64,000 nt of DNA, from positions 93,532,759-93,596,758 of the forward strand of contig NC_041408.2 of the NCBI RefSeq assembly GCF_900747795.2, read 5' to 3'. The position numbers and the translations under genes are program-made. The number at the start of each line of letters is the position of its first letter. Position 1 is the first letter of the stretch. Under the pieces are notes generated by a model. That model was not told where the DNA came from, searched no databases, and saw only the letters and a program-made list of their open reading frames with translations. Positions 31,376 to 42,900 of this stretch are shown here, in pieces. Origin of the DNA: Erpetoichthys calabaricus (lineage: Eukaryota > Chordata > Cladistia > Polypteriformes > Polypteridae).

Positions 31376-32995
31376 AAATGTTTTTTGTAGTAAGATGTTT
31401 TAGCCACTAGATGGCAGCACAGTACCATCCTGGCCGTTTATTTGCGGTTACCCATCAGCCAGTGCGCGACTTGTGGCTAACCAGTCGATCATCGAATTCC
31501 AAGCCGGAGTCCTCAGTGGGTTTAACCAGCAGTTGTCTTCACCTCCGTTTAACTTGGTGAAGGACTCGGACCAGCAGTATTAATGCATCGGCCACTTCTA
31601 CTGATGAGCTCGAGTTTTTACAACACGCTGTTCAGTTGATGTGACGTACTGATTTGAATGAGACGTGTCAGTCGTAGCCGATCTGTTTAACTGACTAGTG
31701 AGGCTTCACTCCGAGGACGCTGTCTGTAACAACAGTTGGTACCTCAATTTGAGGTTTTTACAAAAGCTCAAGCAATAAACAACAAGCACCCCTACAGCAC
31801 ACAGGAGGTGTCTGCCGTGACTCGGAGCACAGTGGCAGTGCCGGATTAGAAGACCTAAAATCCCGTCCGTCACAAGAATTTAGGCTACCTTTAGAGGACA
31901 TGGATTGTTATTGGGGATGAAAGACGGGGAGACCACCATCCGGCTGAACCCTAACCGGAGAGTCCATGTGGTGGAAGTAGAAGGGGGTCCCCCGCACCCC
32001 CAAGACATGTGTGCAGCAGTCACGTGACACTTGGCTGGGATTCACAAAGGGTTCCTGCTGTTGGAGGACTTGTGTGACAAGAAATTCCGTCACACGCCAT
32101 GACGTGAGACCATCAAACCGAGAGGCACCGTCCTACCCATCCCAAACACTGAAGGCTGCAATCGGGCACTGTGGCTTCATGGATCTTACCATCCAGCGGG
32201 GCCCAATGAGACCTGAGAACACCACGATGAAAGTTACAGGCGATTAAAGGCACCGTAGACAAAGTGAACGGACCGCGTGGAAGTCGGGGGGGGAGAGAGA
32301 ATGACAGGTAAAAGTAATGTGGAGAGTTTGGGGGGGGGGGGGTCTGAAAATAGAAAATGTGAGGAGCACCGGTCAGAAACTGCGGCTTGTGTAGTCCCGG
32401 GGGTCCCCATCGCGCTTGTGATGTGCTCTTTGGGTCCCCGTCCACTCCACATGATGGCGGCGTCTCCATTTACTCCTCAAAGGTGACTCTTGATCCACTT
32501 TACTCGGTTAACTTCGCACCAGACGTAAGGTTTGGAAAGTGATTAAAAATGAAATTTGACGTCTTCTGGGTTTTGTTATGTAAATAAACGAAGTGTCTCT
32601 CCTGTGATCAGACGCGGGTGCCGCTCTTTATTTCTAGAAGGATTTGTTTTAAGTGCAGCTGCCGAGCGCGACGTTGCGGACACCTCGGTGTGTGACACCA
32701 CGGGGCCAATCGGACATCTTGTGGAGACAAACAGCCGGCGCATTAGTTTAAATCAGGGGGTGCTGCTCGCGGAGCCCCAACGGACATTTCTCTTTGCTAG
32801 AATTGGGGCCCTCTGTGGCAGCCGGGTGTTCATAATCGGTGCTGACGACACTCCTCTCCATCTCCTTGAAGTCGCTGCCACTTCTCGTCTCTTATTCTGC
32901 ATTCAGAAACGCACAGGAGCCTAATTTTTACATTTGAGACTTTTAGAAAGATTTCCATTTTTGGTAAAGATTGAAATCAACAAAAGAGAAACATT
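31376..32995. other. Intergenic, no gene seen
   Basis: Contains a CTCF-like motif ccactagatggcagca (31404-31419) and a G run near 32330. Short open stretches look random. Confidence 0.45.
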
Positions 32996-33215
32996 TCATT
33001 CTATTTTGCCCTTTCTCTGTGTAGTCCCCCCCCCCCCCCTCCATCTTATTAATGACAATTAAAAACGAGCAGCCAGGCAGCCAGGCGCTCGACAAAAAAA
33101 TAATCCAAAGGTCGCACCGACGTCAGCCCCACAGATGAGTAGATAATGGAATAATTAAACAATTAGAACACCTGGCAAAGCAGAATGAAAATCAAGATGA
33201 AAAAAAATATATACA
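32996..33215 (-). mobile_element. Partial hAT-like MITE relative
   Basis: It shares ttgccctttctctgtg, aatgacaattaaaaacgagc and aatgaaaatcaagatgaaa with 45340-45500 and, inverted, with 11560-11760. No termini were found. Confidence 0.45.
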
Positions 33216-33260
33216 TTACTCACATATACCTGCGTGTGTGCGCGCGCATGCGCACAGATA

Positions 33261-33495
33261 CAGGGCGAGTCAAAGTGATGTTAACATTTGAATGGCAGAA
33301 ACAATTTATTCACAAAACAAACTTCATCTGTGCAGGATGATTTACAGGAATGGCTCAGCCTGTTTGCCATCAGGTTCAACACAAAAACCAACTAGCAACA
33401 GCACCATTTAAATTTTAATTTATCACCCGTGGTGTACGTCTAGCTGCAGAAGAAAAATAATCCATTAGTGTTAACACAATTTTTGACTCTCCCTG
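33261..33495. mobile_element. Tc1/mariner-type MITE
   Basis: It is flanked by TA. The left end cagggcgagtcaaagtgatg and the right end ttttgactctccctg are inverted partners, with ttaaca/tgttaa blocks continuing the match. It is 235 bp with no coding capacity. Confidence 0.6.
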
Positions 33496-33513
33496 TATAT
33501 ACAGCAAACTTAG

Positions 33514-34212
33514 CTTTTTTAAATTTCTTTTTCTTCTTCTTTCGGCTGCTGTCATTCGGGGTCACCACAGCAGATCATCTTCTTCCATATCTTCCTGTCC
33601 TCGTCATCTTGTTCTGTCACCCCCATCACCTTCATTGTCCTCTCTCACCACATCCATAAACCTTCTCTTAGACCTTCCTCTCCTCCTCTTATCTCACAGC
33701 TCTATCCTTATCACCCTTCTCTCATTATACCCCTCATCTCTCCTCTGCACATGTCCAAACCAACACCATCTCGCCCCTCTTGCCTTTGTCTTCCAACTGT
33801 CCAGCCTGAGCTGACCCTCTAATGTCCATCCATCCATTATCCAACCTGCTATATCCTAACTACAGGGTCACAGGGGTCTGCTGGAGCCAAGTCCAGCCAA
33901 CACAGAGCACAAGGCAGGAAACAAACCCTGGTCAGGGCGCCAGCCCACCGCAGACCCTCTAATGTCCTCATTTCTAATCCTGTCCATCCTCGTCACACTC
34001 AATGCAAATCTTAGCATCTTTAACTCTGTCTCCTGTGCCAGCGTCTCCAGCCCATATCACACAGCTGGTCTCACTACTGTCCTGTAGACCTTCTCTGTCA
34101 CCAATCACTCCTGACACTCTCCTCTCCCACAGTCCCCATTATTCTGTACTGCTGATCCCAACTATTTAAACTTCTCCTCCTCCTCCTCCCCATTCCCCAG
34201 CACTGAGGTTGG
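33514..34212 (-). mobile_element. RTE-type LINE 3' fragment (interrupted by a SINE)
   Basis: The 3' end ttcttcttctttcggctgct and internal text such as catgtccaaaccaacacc match, inverted, the + strand copy at 40283-41020. It is 5'-truncated and holds a SINE at 33838-33952. Confidence 0.7.
33838..33952 (-). mobile_element. 5'-truncated SINE inside the RTE LINE
   Basis: It starts with the ATGG tail and carries cagggtcacaggggtctgct and cacaaggcaggaaac. An exact 15-bp duplication gaccctctaatgtcc lies at 33823-33837 and 33953-33967. Confidence 0.85.
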
Positions 34213-36834
34213 CAGCTAGTTGCCTTCATTTTAAATGATTAGCTGTTTCAGACTCGGGCCCCCTTAATTGTTTCCTTGTTCTTTAATCAGCAGCCAAACC
34301 CCACTGAGATGTTAGACGAGCCAACAGCCGCCCTGCGTGTCCCTCAATCTGCTCGGCTCTAAAAACATTTGTACCGGCGCTCTTAAGAGAAAGGAGAAGC
34401 GACTGCTGTGGCACAACGCGACCACAAATAAGTCGAGGAATTAAAGGACGGGTCTCACTAACAACACGAAGCGGCTTCTAATTAGGAAAGTGAGCAGAGT
34501 GACATGTTTTGAGTGTGAGACCCCAAGTTGGCGGCTCACCTGTCGACTCCCTAACTTCATGTCGCATTTCTGTTTGGCTGCCAATCAAAGAGGAAAAAAT
34601 AAATAAATAAAAGCAAATCTACTAAAATGAAAGGAAAACCAGTGAGTGAATGGCACAAACTGGGCACCACTAAGAAAGGGAAACGTGCAGGTGCTGTGGC
34701 CCTCCAGGGAGTTGGGGACACCAGTGGTGTAAATTCTGAGTAATTGTACCTTAAACACGTCAAAAGACCCACTGGAATGAGAAAGCAGACGCCTGGGGGT
34801 CCGAGATCCTCACAAAGGGGAGTGAAGTGCAGACAGGCGCCAGTTAAAGGTCTGGACCTTCAATGCGTTGGGAATACACCGTTACGTGTGCCACATGTGC
34901 GCCATCTCGAACTGTAGATGAACACGACATGTCGACGGCTTTGGTTTGAAAGTCAAACCCCAGCAGATGTTTGTGTGTAATTAAACTTCACTTGAGAACC
35001 CAGTCGCCCGTAGTAAATGGATGCCTACCATGACTGGCAAAGACAACTTTTAATGTTCTGTAGATATTGCTGCTTCCATTTTGTTTATTTTTGCAAGAAG
35101 GGGCATCTAAAAAAAAAAAAAAAAAAAAAAGGCCCCCAAGGTGGCAGTGCCAGCCAGTGTGGTTGGCCCCCCTATAGTTTTGCTCTTTTATTACAGGCCT
35201 GCACATCTCGACTTCTCCAGAGTTCTAACTAAGCATCCCGGGACGCCTTCATCTGGAATCACAAGTCGATACCCGAGCCTGTAAACCAAAGTGAAACTCA
35301 ACCAGCTGAGCGTCTTGTGTAAGAAAACGACTCGTTACTTCTAGTCTAGAAAATTCCAAACGATGGCACTGTGGCGCTGTAGACTGGGCGGTGATCCACA
35401 CGTCCCATTATAATATTTTAGTAAACAAACACTGAAGTGGCTACTAAAATATTATAAAAAATAAACCACTTCCAGATCGTGCTCTGATGAATGAGAAGGG
35501 AACACACGCGGGTTAGAAACGGGCCTGTCAAGCATCAATCACCCAGTGAGCCTGCCGTCAGCTTGCACTTCAACTGCCAGGCCAGAGGGCACAGAGACGA
35601 CGACTAAAGATTAAAAGTTCAAAAACATGAAAACCAAATCGAGAAGAGTCGTCCACAAGTGTGCTGATGTGAGCTGCCTCACCGCACAGAAAGGCCACTC
35701 GCTTGTGGCGGCGTCACAGCCTGGCATATGAGAAGGCCGAGGTACTCCAGTTGAGGAGAGCGTTTTCTTGAGAGATCTTTTAAGAAATGTGTGAGTGTTT
35801 GACAAAGTCACATGTCTGGGTTCCATTCAATAAGGGCGACCTCAATTGGGCACAGCGGTTAAAGGCAAACGCAACAAAATTATTACAGAAAATTTATTAG
35901 ATAAAGGCAATGATTGAACGTATAAAAAGGCGAAAGCAAGAATATTAAAATGCCGCCCTCAATTGTGGTCGCCCTTTTGAAGCTCGCCTTTTTTGTGCGC
36001 GCACTTATTGAAGGACACCACGTTTGGGCTACAAGATGCTATTTTCATTTTCAGAATTCAGTCGTAATCTTCTTTATTTGTTTATCTGGTCTGTACGACG
36101 CTATATGCTGTATACCCTCTGTAAGTGCCTTGAGCATGAGAAAGGCGCTATATAAATAAGATGTATTATTATAATGGCAGTGCGTCAGACGGAGTCTCGG
36201 TCCAAACATCACAAGTGTCCTCGACGACCCCAAGGAGACGCCAGCTCCGATTACTGCATTAGTGGGGAACCTCCGGTCTCACTCGTTTATACAAGCAGCC
36301 CCACTGAGGGGTCCTCGAAACGCGAGCATTGCTCTCTATGGACGCCTGTTTGATCAGCAACACTCGTCTCTGTTCTGCGTATGTCCTCAGGCCTCACTAT
36401 GAATGACAGACCACCGCTAACACTATGTGAGCCTCGTTTTTGGGCGGACTATTCCCTAAAAATATAAATCTCTAGAGTTATACTTGTCAGGGAAATTAAA
36501 CTTACAGTTTCTATCGTTCCTCCGAGTAGACGTAACTGATTTCACTCGCTTCCACTAACTTCAATTTTTATGCCTCCCAACACCACCTTTGTCGCACTAA
36601 TTGCAGAAAAACAACTGAAGTATTAAAGATGGTGAGGATTATGGACTTTACAGGCCTTCGAACCGAGAAGCTCCACTAAACTCAAATCGGCGACCGACTG
36701 ACCGACAGAAGAGGCTCCCCCTAAACACCATTAGACACACTTTTTGGTTTTAATGTTCATTTAAAATGTTACATCGTCATCAAAACATCTGTCAATAGTT
36801 CACGTGACATTAAACGACGGCAAACTGATCGAGC
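34213..36834. other. Intergenic between the ATL2 and EIF4A3 3' ends
   Basis: Holds a poly(A) run (35109-35131), a 15-bp-stem hairpin (35409-35456) and a LINE- or SINE-like tail aaggcgctatataaataag near 36143-36161. No gene was seen. Confidence 0.45.
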
Positions 36835-36971
36835 ATAATCCAACATAAAAAGGTTTATTTACAAGTCTACTGGCTTATTCAAAATGAGCTCAAAACACGT
36901 CAAGTGAAAAAGGTCAAAAAAAAATAAAATCAGAATTAAACGTTTTCCAGAATCCCTTCTTCCATTTTCTG
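36835..36971 (-). terminator. EIF4A3: EIF4A3 3' UTR and poly(A) signal
   Basis: A short 3' UTR follows the stop. The - strand has AATAAA at 36854-36859, about 115 bases after it. Cleavage probably falls around 36835 (inferred). Confidence 0.65.
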
Positions 36972-36988
36972 TTAGATCAGATCAGCAA
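36972..36988 (-). CDS. EIF4A3: EIF4A3 exon 12 (VADLI, stop)
   Basis: The acceptor atttcag is followed by TTGCTGATCTGATCTAA. With the G from exon 11 this reads VADLI and stop, the family C-terminus. Confidence 0.95.
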
Positions 36989-39900
36989 CTGAAATAAAAC
37001 AAAAATCAATTAAAGTCGGAGCATTTCAACATACAATGGCAGCTCAGGGTCTCAACACGACATCCACAAAACAGGGGGGCTCAAGTGTGGGACGTCCTGA
37101 ACTGCGCTGCCCGGTCACGTGGCGGTGAAGAGCCTCTACGGTGTACAGCGCCAGAGCACTACGTCTATGGTGTGCAGCCGCTTGCTCTTCTACAGTTCAG
37201 TGAAATCGAGATGGCAGACGTCCGGTTTACCACTCGGCTCCTTTGTCCCCCGTCACCCTTCTGAGTGAAGAGCAACTGGATAGACGATCCGAACAGCAGG
37301 TAGGCCTGGCAGAGTGGTGGCTCGGGATCTGCACTGGCAATCGGAAGTTTGCTGATTCGAATCCCGTAAATGCCAATAGGCACGCTGCTCTGTTGGGCCC
37401 TTAACCTGCAATCACTGAGCGCTTTGAGTAGTCAGAAAAACGCTCTAGAAATACAAAGAGTTCTTCTCATGAAGTGCTTCTCTGTTCACACATTCAGCTC
37501 AACACGACTACCAACCTCCTCTAGAATGGTAAATACAATAAACCAGCGGTGTAAGCCTGGGCTCCTAGAAACTGTGGATTCTCATCGCTTGTCTATCAGC
37601 AGCTAAGCGAGTTTCTCTTTCCTCTGAGGTTTCGTTTTGGTGACCAATTTGCTTTCTTTGAGCTTCATGCTGTAGCCTTGAACTTCTGGGCACAGACGGA
37701 CAGACAGACACTCTCACTTCCACCCGTAGACATTTATATAAAAGACAATTAAAATTACCGTTCATGGGCATTTCATCAATCTGCGTCGAGTAGTACTGTT
37801 CAATGTCTCGAAGAATGCGAATGTCGTCGTTTTTCACAAAATTGATGGCAACACCTTTACGTCCATAACGTCCCGATCGACCAATTCTACAACAGAGATA
37901 CAGCACATAAGAAGAAAAAGAAAACCAATATGCCACACGATGACCGACGTGGCCAGGGAGCTGGCATTGCTGGACTCTGTAGACGACGTCTCGGTGCTCT
38001 ACCTGTGGATGTACAGCTCTCTGTTGTTTGGAAGGTCATAGTTGATGATCAGGGATACTTGAGGGACATCCAGACCTCTTGCCCACACGTCTGTAGAAAT
38101 GAGAACACGGCTAGAAAAGAAAAGACAGAGCGTCAATGACGTGTCACCTTTAATAAATCACCCAAAGCAGCTTGATAACGGAACAAAGAACGCTTTAGAT
38201 GATTTCATTTTTATTTATTTCAGAATTTCACATCCAATTTAACGAGACTGGACATTTTAATCCCAAAGCAAGCCTTACAGTTGAATCAAATTTAGAGAAA
38301 AAGATTTGGAAAATGAAAGCACCGGGAGTTTGTGACATCGGAGTCACCTCATCCTGCCCAATACCTGCTACTCCTCAGTTATGTTTTTACCCCCCCAATA
38401 TCTCGTAAATACTGTGATGTGGTGCCTTTATTAATGAATCGCAGCTCAATGGTGCCCACACATTCCCACGACCGGAGTCGCATTATGATGCCCGATCCTG
38501 CCAAGGCCTGTCTCTTACACAAACAGAAGACCTGAATCTCTGGCCGTTTGTAATGACTTGACACACAAATGAGGACGGCACTTGCCTGGCACCCGACCGG
38601 AACTCCTTCATGATGGACTCTCGCTCTTTCTGAGGCATGTCACCATGCATTGAAGACACCGTGAAGTTGGCTTCTCGCATCTTCTCAGTTAGCCAGTCCA
38701 CCTGTCGACAAATTACATGCAAGCAAAGCAAACTTTAGCTCTTCCTACAAACAAATTGCAAAACAAAGCCAGTAAAACCAGAGCTGCTGTACACATTTCA
38801 GTGATTCCATTAACCAGAATATTCATTTAAATTTTTTCTCTTTGATATGCCGCTCGTGTTTCACAAACTTTTGAATAACCTGAAATCGAAGTGCGTCGTC
38901 GCTACTTTTGCTCACTTGAATCTGCCTTCAAGTACTTTAATAAGCACACACACAAGGCTCAGAAAAATGATCGCATTAGTGCAAACATACGGAAATTATT
39001 ACTTGGTGAAATAACGGGACAGCGAAAAGATCGAATATATTAAAGTTTAAGTCGGAGACTTGTAGATCATCTACTTCGTGTTGCCATCAGGGAAAAGTTG
39101 TGTTTCTTCACAACGAAGAGGCGTAGATTTGTTGTTTGGTGAAAGTGAAATCCACACCACGTGGGCGGCAGAGACGTGAAGTGGCAGGTGGGTAGCGCAG
39201 GCCAGGGGGTTGGCAAGCAAAGCGAGCAGGGGGTGAAGCCCCCAATATTGACAATAGATTTACCTCTTGGCAATGGCTGTGCCTCAAAATCTGTCCTGTC
39301 ATTAAATGATTCCTTTTACTACTTGCAGCTCATAAACTCTACTAGAAGAACCCTGAAGTCTTCCTCAACGTCCGCTGTAAAAATACTTTTGAGACTGAGA
39401 TGAAGATATTTCACAGAGCACACCTCCGCATGATCGGAGACTGCACTTGGGACAGAAACTTGTAATTCAACTTACAGGTAACGAGTGGAAGTCTTTGTGC
39501 AATAACACAGACTCGTCCTCAAATCGACGAGAAAGATGGACTAACTCCATGCAAATCATTAAAAACACATTCAGGCTAAAATAAATAAAGTCTCAAGTCA
39601 CATTGTTCCCTGCTCCCTAAATATGCTGAAAACAAACAAAAACGTTGACTAACCTTCCTTTTTGTGTTACAAAAGATGACGGCTTGCGTAATGGTCAGCG
39701 TATCGTACAGGTCACAGAGCGTATCAAACTTCCACTCTTCTCTCTCCACAGCGACGAAGAACTGCTTGATGCCTTCAAGTGTCAACTCATCACTGCAAGG
39801 AGAAAAACGGGCAGAAACTCTTTGTTTTAAGCGACTCTATGCAAGATGGCGGCTCTAAATCTTTACATCACCCACTGAAATATAAAACTAGGAAACCCCT

Positions 39901-42900
39901 CTCTCTGTAATCTCAGTATGCATGCAGAAACAACCAAGAGTGAAATTTAAAAAACCGGCACGTACCGCTTCACCAAGATCCGGATTGGGTCAGTCATGAA
40001 TTTGTTGGTCATTTCCAAGATTTCATGTGGTAAAGTGGCGCTGATCAAACAGACTTGCGTGGCAGGAGGAAGATACCTGTAGACATCGTAAATCTGCTCC
40101 TTGAACCCTGGAGGAGTTTAGAGCACCAAGTTAGTTATAATACACCAGCTGTGTAAGCCCAGGGTCCTAGAAACGATCGAAATCGTCAGAAAAAGAACTG
40201 AAATGTCGAGATGTCAGGTAATTGAAAGGAACTACTCAGGGTGTCTCTCTCCTAGGAGGACTCATTTTGCCGATGTGCTCACATCACTTGTGGACTGTGA
40301 TGTTTGCTGATGACATTGTGATCTGTAACGAGAGTAGGGAGCAGGCTGAGGAGACCCTGGAGATATGAGAGGAGAGGAATGAAGGTCAGTAGGACCACCA
40401 GGACAGAATACATGTGTGAATGAGAAGGAAGTCAGTGGAATGGTGAGGATGCAAGGAGTGCAGTTGGCGAAGGTGGGGGAGTTTAAATACTTGGGATCAA
40501 CAGTACAGAGTAACGGGGATTGTGGAAGAGAAGTGAAGAAGAGAGTGCAGGCAGGGTGGAGAAGAGTGTCAGGAGTGATTAGTAAAAGACAGGGATCAGC
40601 AAGAGTGACAGTGAAGGTCTACAGGACGGTAGTGAGACCAGCTATGTTATATGGGCTGGAGATGATGGCACAGAAGACAGAGCTGGAGGTGGCAGAGTTA
40701 AAGATGCTAAGATTTGCACTGGGAGTAACGAGGATGGACAGGATTAGAAATGAGGACATTAGAGGGTCAGCTCAAGTTGGATGGTTGGGAGACAAAGTCA
40801 GAGAGGCGAGATTGCATTGGTTTGGACATGTCAGGAGAAGAGATGCTGGGTATATTGGGAGAAGGATGCTAAGGATAGAGCTGCCAGGGAAGAGGAAAAG
40901 AGGAAGGCCTAAGAGAAGGTTTATGGATGTGGCGAGAGAGGACATGCAGGTGATGACGAGGACAGGAAGATGATCCGCTGTGGCAACCCCTAACGGGAGC
41001 AGCCAAAGAAGAAGAAGAGCTCATATCACTTGTGTTGTTAGCAGCTAAACGAATTTCGGTTTCCTCAGAGGTGGAGCCCTCACCCCGACTCCACCTCTCA
41101 CTTCCCGGGTGGACGGACAGACCGACCCACACACACACACACACTTCCACGCGTAGACGTTTATAGATCAGATGAAATGCACGCCGTGTACTCTGACTTA
41201 CTGTTATTTGACCTTTTCAGAAGAACATTAGAAATGAGCTTTTTTGTAGAAAGCAGGACTTCAGTAAGGTCAGCCACTCAATGAAATGAACCTTTTAGTG
41301 TTTGACTTCAGTGACTCAAAACGGCCGCCGTTCAGCTTGTAAGGACGCTGCCACCTTTGATTTCTAATGTGACTGAAGACTGGAAATGTGATGAAAAAGG
41401 CAATAAACTTCATGAAGTGTGTTTGATGTGTAAGCAAAGACGTACTTCTTCACACAGAGGATTGTGGGAGTCTGGAACAAGTCAACCAAGCCATGTAGCT
41501 AAAAGCAGAAACCTTTTTAGATTTTTAGAACGTAAAAAGATATGGAGGCAGCTTAGCGGACAGAAACAGACTGAATAATAAGAACATAATCTACGAGGAG
41601 AGCGGGCCTACAGCTCTCTGTACTTCAAACAGTAAATGACTGCCGATGACGAGGAGAGGACCGTCTGCCGTTCACTAATGTCACTGGTGTTTCTTTGGCC
41701 TTCCCCTACACTCCAACATACGTTACTTAGGCTCATCTCTCCCCTTTAGCTGGCACAGCAGTCATTTTCACTGTCCAGTATGTCTCCTCATCTAGCTGGA
41801 ACTTACTATGAAGGTTAAAGTCCAACTTGTGGTGCTTACAATCAAGCGTCATACTGGTGCTGCGCGGGGCCCTGATGAGCCTACGTTTAGAAAGGGCTTA
41901 GTACTCCAAGTGTAGTCAGAGCTCTAAACCTCGGTGAGCACTCCAATAGCAAACTATGAGAACTTTAAATCCTGTCATCCAAAGGCACTCAGATTTTTGC
42001 TGGCAACTCATCTTCTTATGTAATATGCTAACGTGGCTGTCCGTTTGTCTGTCCAGGATTTTAAATCACCTGTCACTCGCAAACCGTTTGACCCATTGAC
42101 CTGAAATTTGGTACACATATACTACGTGATGTCTACTATCCGCTTTCAGGGTGACGATTGACCTCCAAGGTTATTCCTCTTTTTATTTTTATTGTAGAAT
42201 CAACTCTCAGCAGCGGCACATGTGCACTGGCACTGCTCTCATCACTACCACCTTCACCGTCACTTCCTCTACCTCTTCATAGCTTAAATCATTCTTGAGG
42301 CAGATTGAAGACTTAAGTTCCGGCTTAAGTGAAAAATTAAACATAACGTACTAATTAATTGAAACACAAACACGGACTTCATTAGTTTAAATGCAAAAAG
42401 ATGCCAATGAAAGAAGAGAAGAAGCAGGCCGCCAGGGTGGAGATAAGGAAACAGCAAACGCATCAACCTCTGAGCAAACGAATGATAAACGTACAGAGAA
42501 AGAAACAGGGAGGAGAACCGCAAGTCAAGTTGTATTCCGTGCAGTGCACAGTTACTGGTTTTATATAAAAAGCGTCTTTAAATAAAAACACTGGTATAGA
42601 CTTGGCATCAAGACAAGAACGTGGAGCACACAAAATGAAAAGATGGGCACTGGGAATAGATGCCAGTAGCCAAAGAGCATACCTTTGTTCAGCATTTCGT
42701 CAGCTTCATCAAGAACCAACATTTTGATAGCCCGCGTCCGTAGGCTTCTCCTGCGAATCATGTCTGTTTTATGGGGGGACAAAATGGATTTTGTTAAAGT
42801 CTCAATAATTAGTTTACACAAATCTGTTCCGTTTGTGCACAGCACCAGGCCTAATTATATGAAATAAATACATTTTTAAAAAAATGGTGGCCTCCAATGT

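Noticed and set aside
37290-37450. Possible tRNA gene because of a GATTCGAATCC-like B-box
   Set aside because: No cloverleaf could be drawn. The same body occurs in two other copies with tails, so it is a SINE.
40416-40973. 185-codon open frame that could be taken for a host gene
   Set aside because: Its residues ([22 protein letters not shown]) are the end of an RTE LINE ORF2, and it ends in the family's 3' tail.
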